Source: Channa striata
Lineage: Eukaryota; Chordata; Actinopteri; Anabantiformes; Channidae
Reading direction: 5' to 3'
DNA length: 64,000 nt
NCBI GenBank assembly: GCA_033026295.1
Contig: JAUPFM010000095.1
Coordinates: 1-64,000 of the forward strand
Shown here: positions 15,001-28,200 of the stretch, one piece after another
Layout of the letters: the number at the start of each line of letters is the position of its first letter
Numbering within the stretch: the stretch's first letter is position 1
Program-made: the position numbers and the translations under genes
Notes under the pieces: generated by a model
The model's database searches: none
What the model saw: the letters and a program-made list of their open reading frames with translations, nothing else
What the model was told of the DNA's origin: nothing

Positions 15001-18000
15001 TCAGCAGAACATATAAACAAGCTTGTGGCATGTTTCCTTAAAAGACAGTAAATGCATGTAATTCAAGCATCCTTTTTATGTTGCAATCGCCTTTTCTCAG
15101 CGAGAAAATGCTGTTTGAAGCCAAGCTTGTATTGAACAATTTCTGCACCAAACTCAAATAAAATTGTGTCTGCCTTCTTATTTAACCTAAATCCACTCAG
15201 GAGAGACTGAAAATAAGCTTGTGGCATGTTTCCTTAAAAGACAGTAAATGCATGTAATTCAAGCATCCATTTATGCTCATAAACGCCTTTTCTCAGCGAG
15301 AAAATGCTGTTTTGAAGCCAAGCTTGTATTGAACAATTTCTGCACCAAACTCAAATAAAACTGTGTCTGCCTTCTTATTTAACCTAAATCCACTCAGCAG
15401 AAATTATAAACAAGCTTGTGGGATGTTTCCTTAAAAGACAGTAAATGCATGTAATTCAAGCATCCTTTTATGCTCGCAATCGCCTTTTCTCAGCGAGAAA
15501 ATACTGTTTTGAAGCCAAGCTTGTATTGAACAATTTCTGCACCAAACTCAAATAAAACTGTGTCTGCCTTCTTATTTAGCCTAAATCCACTCAGCAGAAC
15601 ATATAAACAAGCTTGTGGCATTTTACCTTAAAAGACAGTAAATGCATGTAATTCAAGCATCCTGTTATGCTCGCAATCACCTTTTCTCAGCGAGAAAATG
15701 CTGTTTTTAAGCCAAGCTTGTATTGAACAATTTCTGCACCAAACTCAAATAAAACTGTGTCTGCCTTCTTATTTAGCCTTAATCCTCTCAGCAGAACATA
15801 TAAATATGGTTGTGGGATGTTTCCTTAAAAGACAGTAAATGCATGTAATTCAAGCATCCATTTATGCTGCAATGGCCTTTTCTCAGCGAGAAAATGCTGT
15901 TTTTAAAGCCAAGCTTGTATTGAACAATTTCTGCACCAAACTCAAATAAAACTGTGTCTGCCTTCTTATTTAGCCTTAAACCAATCAGGAGAGACTGAAA
16001 ATAAGCTTGTGACATGTTTCCTTAAAAGACAGTAAATGCATGTAATTCAAGCATCCATTTATGCTATAATCGCCTTTTCTCAGCGAGAAAATGCTGTTTT
16101 GAAGCCAAGCTTGTATTGAACAATTTCTGCACCAAACTCAAATAAAACTGTGTCTGCCTTCTTATTTAGCCTAAATCCACTCAGCAGAACATATAAACAA
16201 GCTTGTGGCATTTTACCTTAAAAGACAGTAAATGCATGTAATTCAAGCATCCTTTTATGCTCATAATCACCTTTTCTCAGCGAGAAAATGCTGTTTTGAA
16301 GCCAAGCTTGTATTGAACAATTTCTGCACCAAACTCAAATAAAACTGTGTCCCTTCTTATTTAGCCTAAATCCACTCAGCAGAAATTATAAACAAGCTTG
16401 TGGGATGTTTCCTTAAAAGACAGTAAATGCATGTAATTCAAGCATCCTTTTATGCTCGCAATCGCCTTTTCTCAGCGAGAAAATACTGTTTTGAAGCCAA
16501 GCTTGTATTGAACAATTTCTGCACCAAACTCAAATAAAACTGTGTCTGCCTTCTTATTTAGCCTAAATCCACTCAGCAGAACATATAAACAAGCTTGTGG
16601 CATGTTTCCTTAAAAGACAGTAAATGCATGTATTTCAAGCATCCTTTTATTTTCGCAATCGCCTTTTCTCAGCGAGAAAATGCTGTTTTGAAGCCAAGCT
16701 TGTATTGAACAATTTCTGCACCAAACTCAAATAAAACTGTGTCTGCCTTCTTATTTAGCCTAAATCCACTCAGCAGAAATTATAAACAAGCTTGTGGGAT
16801 GTTTCCTTAAAAGACAGTAAATGCATGTAATTCAAGCATCCTTTTATGCTCGAAATCGCCTTTTCTCAGCGAGAAAATACTGTTTTGAAGCCAAGCTTGT
16901 ATTGAACAATGTCTGCACCAAACTCAAATAAAACTGTGTCTGCCGTCTTATTTAGCCTAAATCCACTCAGCAGAACATATAAACAAGCTTGTGGGATATT
17001 TCCTTAAAAGACAGTAAATGCATGTAATTCAAGCATCCTTTTATGCTCGCAATCGATTTTTCTCAGCGAGAAAATGGTGTTTTGAAGCCAAGCTTGTATT
17101 GAACAATTTCTGCACCAAACTCAAATAAAACTGTGTCTGCCTTCTTATTTAGCCTAAATCCAATCAGGAGAGACTGAAAATAAGCTTGTGACATGTTTCC
17201 TTAAAAGACAGTAAATGCATGTAATTCAAGCATCCATTTATGCTCGCAATCTTCTTTTCTCAGCGAGAAAATAGTGTTTTGAAGCCAAGCTTGTATTGAA
17301 CAATTTCTGCACCAAACTCAAATAAAACTGTGTCTGCCTTCTTATTTAGCCTTAAACCAATCAGGAGAGACTGAAAATAAGCTTGTGACATGTTTCCTTA
17401 AAAGACAGTAAATGCATGTAATTCAAGCATCCATTTATGCTCGCAATCGCCTTTTCTCAGCGAGAAAATGCTGTTTTGAAGCCAAGCTTGTATTGAACAA
17501 TTTCTGAACCAAACTCAAATAAAACTGTGTCTGCCTTCTTATTTAGCCTAAATCCACTCAGCAGAACATATAAACAAGCTTGTGGCATTTTACCTTAAAG
17601 ACAGTAAATGCATGTAATTCAAGCATCCTTTTATGCTCATAATCACTTTTTCTCAGCGAGAAAATGCTGTTTGAAGCCAAGCTTGTATTGAACAATTTCT
17701 GCACCAAACTCAAATAAAACTGTGTCTGCCTTCTTATTTAGCCTAAATCCTCTCAGCAGAACATATAAATATGGTTGTGGGATGTTTCCTTAAAAGACAG
17801 TAAATGCATGTAATTCAAGCATCCATTTATGCTCAGCAATGGCCTTTTCTCAGCGAGAAAATGCTGTTTTGAAGCCAAGCTTGTATTGAACAATTTCTGC
17901 ACCAAACTCAAATAAAACTGTGTCTGCCTTCTTATTTAGCCTTAAACCAATCAGGAGAGACTGAAAATAAGCTTGTGACATGTTTCCTTAAAAGACAGTA

Positions 18001-21000
18001 AATGCATGTAATTCAAGCATCCATTTATGCTCTAATCGCCTTTTCTCAGCGAGAAAATGCTGTTTGAAGCCAAGCTTGTATTGAACAATTTCTGCACCAA
18101 ACTCAAATAAAACTGTGTCTGCCTTCTTATTTAGCCTAAATCCACTCAGCAGAACATATAAACAAGCTTGTGGCATTTTACCTTAAAAGACAGTAAATGC
18201 ATGTAATTCAAGCATCCTTTTATGCTCTTAATCACCTTTTCTCAGCGAGAAAATGCTGTTTTGAAGCCAAGCTTGTATTGAACAATTTCTGCACCAAACT
18301 CAAATAAAACTGTGTCTGCCTTCTTATTTAGCCTAAATCCACTCAGCAGAACATATAAACAAGCTTGTGGCATTTTACCTTAAAGACAGTAAATGCATGT
18401 AATTCAAGCATCCTTTTATGCTCATAATCACGTTTTCTCAGCGAGAAAATGCTGTTTTGAAGCCAAGCTTGTATTGAACAATTTCTGCACCAAACTCAAA
18501 TAAAACTGTGTCTGCCTTCTTATTTAGCCTAAATCCTCTCAGCAGAACATATAAATATGGTTGTGGGATGTTTCCTTAAAAGACAGTAAATGCATGTAAT
18601 TCAAGCATCCATTTATGCTGTAATGGCCTTTTCTCAGCGAGAAAATGCTGTTTTGAAGCCAAGCTTGTATTGAACAATTTCTGCACCAAACTCAAATAAA
18701 ACTGTGTCTGCCTTCTTATTTAGCCTTAAACCAATCAGGAGAGACTGAAAATAAGCTTGTGACATGTTTCCTTAAAAGACAGTAAATGCATGTAATTCAA
18801 GCATCCATTTATGCTCATAATCGCCTTTTCTCAGAGAAAATGCTGTTTTGAAGCCAAGCTTGTATTGAACAATTTCTGCACCAAACTCAAATAAAACTGT
18901 GTCTGCCTTCTTATTTAGCCTAAATCCACTCAGCAGAACATATAAACAAGCTTGTGGCATTTTACCTTAAAAGACAGTAAATGCATGTAATTCAAGCATC
19001 CTTTTATGCTCATAATCACCTTTTCTCAGCGAGAAAATGCTGTTTTGAAGCCAAGCTTGTATTGAACAATTTCTGCACCAAACTCAAATAAAACTGTGTC
19101 TGCCTTCTTATTTAGCCTAAATCCACTCAGCAGAACATATAAACAAGCTTGTGGGATGTTTCCTTAAAAGACAGTAAATGCATGTAATTCAAGCATCCTT
19201 TTATGCTCTAAATCGATTTTTCTCAGCGAGAAAATGCTGTTTTGAAGCCAAGCTTGTATTGAACAATTTCTGCACCAAACTCAAATAAAACTGTGTCTGC
19301 CTTCTTATTTAGCCTAAATCCACTCAGCAGAACATATAAACAAGCTTGTGGCATTTTTCCTTAAAAGACAGTAAATGCATGTAATTCAAGCATCCTTTTA
19401 TGCTCGCAATCGATTTTTCTCAGCGAGAAAATGCTGTTTTGAAGCCAAGCTTGTATTGAACAATTTCTGCACCAAACTCAAATAAAACTGTGTCTGCCTT
19501 CTTATTTAGCCTAAATCCAATCAGGAGAGACTGAAAATAAGCTTGTGACATGTTTCCTCAAAAGACAGTAAATGCATGTAATTCAAGCATCCTTTTATTT
19601 TCGCAATCGCCTTTTCTCAGCGAGAAAATGCTGTTTTGAAGCCAAGCTTGTATTGAAAAATTTCTGCACCAAACTCAAATAAAACTGTGTCTGCCTTCTT
19701 ATTTAGCCTAAATCCTCTCAGCAGAACATATAAATATGGTTGTGGGATGTTTCCTTAAAAGACAGTAAATGCATGTAATTCAAGCATCCATTTATGCTCG
19801 CAATGGCCTTTTCTCAGCGAGAAAATGCTGTTTTGAAGCCAAGCTTGTATTGAACAATTTCTGCACCAAACTCAAATAAAACTGTGTCTGCCTTCTTATT
19901 TAGCCTTAAACCAATCAGGAGAGACTGAAAATAAGCTTGTGACATGTTTCCTTAAAAGACAGTAAATGCATGTAATTCAAGCATCCATTTATGCTCACAA
20001 TCGCCTTTTCTCAGCGAGAAAATGCTGTTTTAAGCCAAGCTTGTATTGAACAATTTCTGCACCAAACTCAAATAAAACTGTGTCTGCCTTCTTATTTAGC
20101 CTAAATCCACTCAGCAGAACATATAAACAAGCTTGTGGCATTTTACCTTAAAAGACAGTAAATGCATGTAATTCAAGCATCCTTTTATGCTCGTAATCAC
20201 CTTTTCTCAGCGAGAAAATGCTGTTTTGAAGCCAAGCTTGTATTGAACAATTTCTGCACCAAACTCAAATAAAACTGTGTCTGCCTTCTTATTTAGCCTA
20301 AATCCACTCAGCAGAACATATAAACAAGCTTGTGGGATGTTTCCTTAAAAGACAGTAAATGCATGTAATTCAAGCATCCTTTTATGCTCTAAATCGATTT
20401 TTCTCAGCGAGAAAATGCTGTTTTGAAGCCAAGCTTGTATTGAACAATTTCTGCACCAAACTCAAATAAAACTGTGTCTGCCTTCTTATTTAGCCTAAAT
20501 CCACTCAGCAGAACATATAAACAAGCTTGTGGCATTTTTCCTTAAAAGACAGTAAATGCATGTAATTCAAGCATCCTTTTATGCTCGCAATCGCCTTTTC
20601 TCAGCGAGAAAATACTGTTTTGAAGCCAAGCTTGTATTGAACAATTTCTGCACCAAACTCAAATAAAACTGTGTCTGCCTTCTTATTTAGCCTAAATCCA
20701 CTCAGCAGAAATTATAAACAAGCTTGTGGGATGTTTCCTTAAAAGACAGTAAATGCATGTAATTCAAGCATCCTTTTATGCTCATAATCGCCTTTTCTCA
20801 GCGAGAAAATACTGTTTTGAAGCCAAGCTTGTATTGAACAATTTCTGCACCAAACTCAAATAAAACTGTGTCTGCCTTCTTATTTAGCCTAAATCCACTC
20901 AGCAGAAATTATAAACAAGCTTGTGGGATATTTCCTTAAAAGACAGTAAATGCATGTAATTCAAGCATCCTTTTATTTTCGCAATCGTCTTTTCTCAGCG

Positions 21001-21474
21001 AGAAAATGGTGTTTTGAAGCCAAGCTTGTATTGAACAATTTCTGCACCAAACTCAAATAAAACTGTGTCTGCCTTCTTATTTAGCCTAAATCCAATCAGG
21101 AGAGACTGAAAATAAGCTTGTGACATGTTTCCTCAAAAGACAGTAAATGCATGTAATTCAAGCATCCTTTTATTTTCGCAATCGCCTTTTCTCAGCGAGA
21201 AAATGCTGTTTTGAAGCCAAGCTTGTATTGAACAATTTCTGAACCAAACTCAAATAAAACTGTGTCTGCCTTCTTATTTAGCCTAAATCCACTCAGCAGA
21301 AATTATAAACAAGCTTGTGGGATGGTTCCTTAAAAGACAGTAAATGCATGTAATTCAAGCATCCTTTTATGCTCGCAATGGCCTTTTCTCAGCGAGAAAA
21401 TACTGTTTTGAAGCCAAGCTTGTATTGAACAATTTCTGCACCAAACTCAAATAAAACTGTGTCTGCCTTCTTAT

Positions 21475-23120
21475 TTAGCCTAAATCCAATCAGGAGAGAC
21501 TGAAAATAAGCTTGTGACATGTTTCCTTAAAAGACAGTAAATGCATGTAATTCAAGCATCCATTTATGCTCGTAATCTTCTTTTCTCAGCGAGAAAATAC
21601 TGTTTGAAGCCAAGCTTGTATTGAACAATTTCTGCACCAAACTCAAATAAAACTGTGTCTGCCTTCTTATTTAGCCTTAAACCAATCAGGAGAGACTGAA
21701 AATAAGCTTGTGACATGTTTCCTTAAAACACAGTAAATGCATGTAATTCAAGCATCCATTTATGCTCGCAATCTTCTTTTCCCAGCGAGAAAATACTGTT
21801 TTGAAGCCAAGCTTGTATTGAACAATTTCTGCACCAAACTCAAATAAAACTGTGTCTGCCTTCTTATTTAGCCTAAATCCAATCAGGAGAGACTGAAAAT
21901 AAGCTTGTGAGATGTTTCCTTAAAAGACAGTAAATGCATGTAATTCAAGCATCCTTTTATGTCTAATCGCCTTTTCTCAGCGAGAAAATACTGTTTTGAA
22001 GCCAAGCTTGTATTGAACAATTTCTGCACCAAACTCAAATAAAACTGTGTCTGCCTTCTTATTTAGCCTAAATCCTCTCAACAGAACATATAAATATGGT
22101 TGTGGGATGTTTCCTTAAAAGACAGTAAATGCATGTAATTCAAGCATCCATTTATGCTCGCTATCAACTTTTCTGAGCGAGAAAATGCTGTTTTGAAGCC
22201 AAGCTTGTATTGAACAATTTCTGCACCAAACTCAAATAAAACTGTGTCTGCCTTCTTATTTAGCCTAAATCCACTCAGCAGAACATATAAACAAGCTTGT
22301 GGCATGTTTCCTTAAAAGACAGTAAATGCATGTATTTCAAGCATCCTTTTATGCTCATAATCGCCTTTTCTCAGCGAGAAAATATTGTTTTGAAGCCAAG
22401 CTTGTATTGAACAATTTCTGCACCAAACTCAAATAAAACTGTGTCTGCCTTCTTATTTAGCCTAAATCCATTCAGCAGAACATATAAACAAGCTTGTGGC
22501 ATGTTTCCTTAAAAGACAGTAAATGCATGTAATTCAAGCATCCTTTTATTTTTCGCAATCGCCTTTTCTCAGCGAGAAAATGCTGTTTTGAAGCCAAGCT
22601 TGTATTGAACAATTTCTGCACCAAACTCAAATAAAACTGTGTCTGCCTTCTTATTTAGCCTAAATCCACTCAGCAGAACATATAAACAAGCTTGTGGCAT
22701 GTTTCCTTAAAAGACAGTAAATGCATGTAATTCAAGCATCCTTTTATTTCGCAATCGCCTTTTCTCAGCGAGAAAATGCTGTTTTGAAGCCAAGCTTGTA
22801 TTGAACAATTTCTGCACCAAACTCAAATAAAACTGTGTCTGCCTTCTTATTTAGCCTAAATCCACTCAGGAGAGACTGAAAATAAGCTTGTGACATGTTT
22901 CCTTAAAAGACAGTAAATGCATGTAATTCAAGCATCCATTTATGCTGGCAATCGCCTTTTCTCAGCGAGAAAATGCTGTTTGAAGCCAAGCTTGTATTGA
23001 ACAATTTCTGCACCAAACTCAAATAAAACTGTGTCTGCCTTCTTATTTAGCCTAAATCCACTCAGCAGAAATTATAAACAAGCTTGTGGGATATTTCCTT
23101 AAAAGACAGTAAATGCATGT
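21475..23120 (+). repeat. Higher-order block, left copy (11-monomer offset)
   Basis: This stretch recurs at an offset of about 2,164 bp (11 x 197 = 2,167). Shared markers are AAAACACAG (21,725 and 23,887), TTTTCCCAGCG (21,776 and 23,939), TCCTCTCAACAG (22,073 and 24,237), CTATCAACTTTTCTGAG (22,160 and 24,324), TGTATTTCAAGC (22,331 and 24,497) and GCTGGCAATCG (22,944 and 25,108). Similarity stops on the left near 21,475 and on the right near 23,120, where the monomer types diverge. Confidence 0.8.
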
Positions 23121-23636
23121 AATTCAAGCATCCTTTTATTTTCGCAATCGCCTTTTCTCAGCGAGAAAATGCTGTTTTGAAGCCAAGCTTGTATTGAACA
23201 ATTTCTGCACCAAACTCAAATAAAACTGTGTCTGCCTTCTTATTTAGCCTAAATCCTCTCAGCAGAACATATAAATATGGTTGTGGGATGTTTCCTTAAA
23301 AGACAGTAAATGCATGTAATTCAAGCATCCATTTATGCTCGCTATCAACTTTTCTGAGCGAGAAAATGCTGTTTTGAAGCCAAGCTTGTATTGAACAATT
23401 TCTGCACCAAACTCAAATAAAACTGTGTCTGCCTTCTTATTTAGCCTAAATCCACTCAGCAGAACATATAAACAAGCTTGTGGGATGTTTCCTTAAAAGA
23501 CAGTAAATGCATGTAATTCAAGCATCCTTTTATGCTCTAAATCGATTTTTCTCAGCGAGAAAATGCTGTTTTGAAGCCAAGCTTGTATTGAACAATTTCT
23601 GCACCAAACTCAAATAAAACTGTGTCTGCCTTCTTA

Positions 23637-25285
23637 TTTAGCCTAAATCCAATCAGGAGAGACTGAAAATAAGCTTGTGACATGTTTCCTTAAAAGACAG
23701 TAAATGCATGTAATTCAAGCATCCATTTATGCTCAATCTTCTTTTCTCAGCGAGAAAATACTGTTTTGAAGCCAAGCTTGTATTGAACAATTTCTGCACC
23801 AAACTCAAATAAAACTGTGTCTGCCTTCTTATTTAGCCTTAAACCAATCAGGAGAGACTGAAAATAAGCTTGTGACATGTTTCCTTAAAACACAGTAAAT
23901 GCATGTAATTCAAGCATCCATTTATGCTCGCAATCTTCTTTTCCCAGCGAGAAAATACTGTTTTGAAGCCAAGCTTGTATTGAACAATTTCTGCACCAAA
24001 CTCAAATAAAACTGTGTCTGCCTTCTTATTTAGCCTAAATCCAATCAGGAGAGACTGAAAATAAGCTTGTGAGATGTTTCCTTAAAAGACAGTAAATGCA
24101 TGTAATTCAAGCATCCTTTTATGCTCATAATCGCCTTTTCTCAGCGAGAAAATACTGTTTTGAAGCCAAGCTTGTATTGAACAATTTCTGCACCAAACTC
24201 AAATAAAACTGTGTCTGCCTTCTTATTTAGCCTAAATCCTCTCAACAGAACATATAAATATGGTTGTGGGATGTTTCCTTAAAAGACAGTAAATGCATGT
24301 AATTCAAGCATCCATTTATGCTCGCTATCAACTTTTCTGAGCGAGAAAATGCTGTTTTGAAGCCAAGCTTGTATTGAACAATTTCTGCACCAAACTCAAA
24401 TAAAACTGTGTCTGCCTTCTTATTTAGCCTAAATCCACTCAGCAGAACATATAAACAAGCTTGTGGCATGTTTCCTTAAAAGACAGTAAATGCATGTATT
24501 TCAAGCATCCTTTTATGCTCGCAATCGCCTTTTCTCAGCGAGAAAATATTGTTTTGAAGCCAAGCTTGTATTGAACAATTTCTGCACCAAACTCAAATAA
24601 AACTGTGTCTGCCTTCTTATTTAGCCTAAATCCACTCAGCAGAACATATAAACAAGCTTGTGGCATGTTTCCTTAAAAGACAGTAAATGCATGTAATTCA
24701 AGCATCCTTTTATTTTCGCAATCGCCTTTTCTCAGCGAGAAAATGCTGTTTTGAAGCCAAGCTTGTATTGAACAATTTCTGCACCAAACTCAAATAAAAC
24801 TGTGTCTGCCTTCTTATTTAGCCTAAATCCACTCAGCAGAACATATAAACAAGCTTGTGGCATGTTTCCTTAAAAGACAGTAAATGCATGTAATTCAAGC
24901 ATCCTTTTATGCTGTAATCGCCTTTTCTCAGCGAGAAAATGCTGTTTTGAAGCCAAGCTTGTATTGAACAATTTCTGCACCAAACTCAAATAAAACTGTG
25001 TCTGCCTTCTTATTTAGCCTAAATCCACTCAGGAGAGACTGAAAATAAGCTTGTGACATGTTTCCTTAAAAGACAGTAAATGCATGTAATTCAAGCATCC
25101 ATTTATGCTGGCAATCGCCTTTTCTCAGCGAGAAAATGCTGTTTTGAAGCCAAGCTTGTATTGAACAATTTCTGCACCAAACTCAAATAAAACTGTGTCT
25201 GCCTTCTTATTTAGCCTAAATCCACTCAGCAGAAATTATAAACAAGCTTGTGGGATATTTCCTTAAAAGACAGTAAATGCATGTA
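23637..25285 (+). repeat. Higher-order block, right copy (11-monomer offset)
   Basis: Second copy of the block at 21,475-23,120. Most differences between the copies are short changes at the ATGCTCGCAATCG site. Beyond the block the correspondence resumes at a 12-monomer offset (CTATCAAC at 23,341 and 25,701; CTCTAAATCGA at 23,534 and 25,894), so one monomer was gained or lost there. Confidence 0.8.
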
Positions 25286-28200
25286 ATTCAAGCATCCTTT
25301 TATGCTCGCAATCGATTTTTCTCAGCGAGAAAATGCTGTTTTGAAGCCAAGCTTGTATTGAACAATTTCTGCACCAAACTCAAATAAAACTGTGTCTGCC
25401 TTCTTATTTAGCCTAAATCCAATCAGGAGAGACTGAAAATAAGCTTGTGACATGTTTCCTCAAAAGACAGTAAATGCATGTAATTCAAGCATCCTTTTAT
25501 GCTCATAATCGCCTTTTCTCAGCGAGAAAATACTGTTTTGAAGCCAAGCTTGTATTGAACAATTTCTGCACCAAACTCAAATAAAACTGTGTTTGCCTTC
25601 TTATTTAGCCTAAATCCTCTCAGCAGAACATATAAATATGGTTGTGGGATGTTTCCTTAAAAGACAGTAAATGCATGTAATTCAAGCATCCATTTATGCT
25701 CGCTATCAACTTTTCTGAGCGAGAAAATGCTGTTTTGAAGCCAAGCTTGTATTGAACAATTTCTGCACCAAACTCAAATAAAACTGTGTCTGCCTTCTTA
25801 TTTAGCCTAAATCCACTCAGCAGAACATATAAACAAGCTTGTGGATGTTTCCTTAAAAGACAGTAAATGCATGTAATTCAAGCATCCTTTTATGCTCTAA
25901 ATCGATTTTTCTCAGCGAGAAAATGCTGTTTTGAAGCCAAGCTTGTATTGAACAATTTCTGCACCAAACTCAAATAAAACTGTGTCTGCCTTCTTTTTTA
26001 GCCTAAATCCAATCAGGAGAGACTGAAAATAAGCTTGTGACATGTTTCCTCAAAAGACAGTAAATGCATGTAATTCAAGCATCCTTTTATTTTCGCAATC
26101 GCCTTTTCTCAGCGAGAAAATACTGTTTTGAAGCCAAGCTTGTATTGAACAATTTCTGCACCAAACTCAAATAAAACTGTGTCTGCCTTCTTATTTAGCC
26201 TAAATCCAATCAGGAGAGACTGAAAATAAGCTTGTGACATGTTTCCTCAAAAGACAGTAAATGCATGTAATTCAAGCATCCTTTTATTTTCGCAATCTTC
26301 TTTTCTCAGCGAGAAAATACTGTTTTGAAGCCAAGCTTGTATTGAACAATTTCTGCACCAAACTCAAATAAAACTGTGTCTGCCTTCTTAGTTACTCTTA
26401 AACCAATCAGGAGAGACTGAAAATAAGCTTGTGACATGTTTCCTTAAAACACAGTAAATGCATGTAATTCAAGCATCCATTTATGTTCGCAATCTTCTTT
26501 TCCCAGCCAGAAAATACTGTTTTGAAGCCAAGCTTGTATTGAACAATTTCTGCACCAAACTCAAATAAAACTGTGTCTGCCTTCTTATTTAGCCTAAATC
26601 CAATCAGGAGAGACTGAAAATAAGCTTGTGAGATGTTTCCTTAAAAGACAGTAAATGCATGTAATTCAAGCATCCTTTTATGTCATAATCGCCTTTTCTC
26701 AGCGAGAAAATACTGTTTTGAAGCCAAGCTTGTATTGAACAATTTCTGCACCAAACTCAAATAAAACTGTGTCTGCCTTCTTATTTAGCCTAAATCCTCT
26801 CAGCAGAACATATAAATATGGTTGTGGGATGTTTCCTTAAAAGACAGTAAATGCATGTAATTCAAGCATCCATTTATGCTCGCTATCAACTTTTCTGAGC
26901 GAGAAAATGCTGTTTTGAAGCCAAGCTTGTATTGAACAATTTCTGCACCAAACTCAAATAAAACTGTGTCTGCCTTCTTATTTAGCCTAAATCCACTCAG
27001 CAGAACATATAAACAAGCTTGTGGCATGTTTCCTTAAAAGAAAGTAAATGCATGTAATTCAAGCATCCTTTTATTTTCGCAATCGCCTTTTCTCAGCGAG
27101 AAAATGCTGTTTTGAAGCCAAGCTTGTATTGAACAATTTCTGCACCAAACTCAAATAAAACTGTGTCTGCCTTCTTATTTAGCCTAAATCCTCTCAACAG
27201 AACATATAAATATGGTTGTGGGATGTTTCCTTAAAAGACAGTAAATGCATGTAATTCAAGCATCCATTTATGCTCGCTATCAACTTTTCTGAGCGAGAAA
27301 ATGCTGTTTTGAAGCCAAGCTTGTATTGAACAATTTCTGCACCAAACTCAAATAAAACTGTGTCTGCCTTCTTATTTAGCCTAAATCCACTCAGCAGAAC
27401 ATATAAACAAGCTTGTGGCATGTTTCCTTAAAAGACAGTAAATGCATGTAATTCAAGCATCCTTTTATGCTCATGAATCGATTTTTCTCAGCGAGAAAAT
27501 GGTGTTTTGAAGCCAAGCTTGTATTGAACAATTTCTGCACCAAACTCAAATAAAACTGTGTCTGCCTTCTTATTTAGCCTAAATCCAATCAGGAGAGACT
27601 GAAAATAAGCTTGTGACATGTTTCCTCAAAAGACAGTAAATGCATGTAATTCAAGCATCCTTTTATTTTATGCAATCGCCTTTTCTCAGCGAGAAAATGC
27701 TGTTTTAAAGCCAAGCTTGTATTGAACAATTTCTGCACCAAACTCAAATAAAACTGTGTCTGCCTTCTTATTTAGCCTAAATCCAATCAGGAGAGACTGA
27801 AAATAAGCTTGTGAGATGTTTCCTCAAAAGACAGTAAATGCATGTAATTCAAGCATCCTTTTATGCTCGTAATCGCCTTTTCTCAGCGAGAAAATACTGT
27901 TTTGAAGCCAAGCTTGTATTGAACAATTTCTGCACCAAACTCAAATAAAACTGTGTCTGCCTTCTTATTTAGCCTAAATCCTCTCAGCAGAACATATAAA
28001 TATGGTTGTGGATGTTTCCTTAAAAGACAGTAAATGCATGTAATTCAAGCATCCATTTATGCTCGCTGTCAACTTTTCTGAGCGAGAAAATGCTGTTTTG
28101 AAGCCAAGCTTGTATTGAACAATTTCTGCACCAAACTCAAATAAAACTGTGTCTGCCTTCTTATTTAGCCTAAATCCACTCAGCAGAACATATAAACAAG

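Noticed and set aside
22078..22305. Recurring minus-strand frames of 60-80 codons (also at 24,242, 26,800, 27,194, 29,560 and others), several with identical translations
   Set aside because: They are chance frames across one monomer plus part of the next. The 197-bp period shifts the frame every unit, and the identical copies simply follow the duplicated satellite blocks. No start context, domain or codon signature supports a gene.
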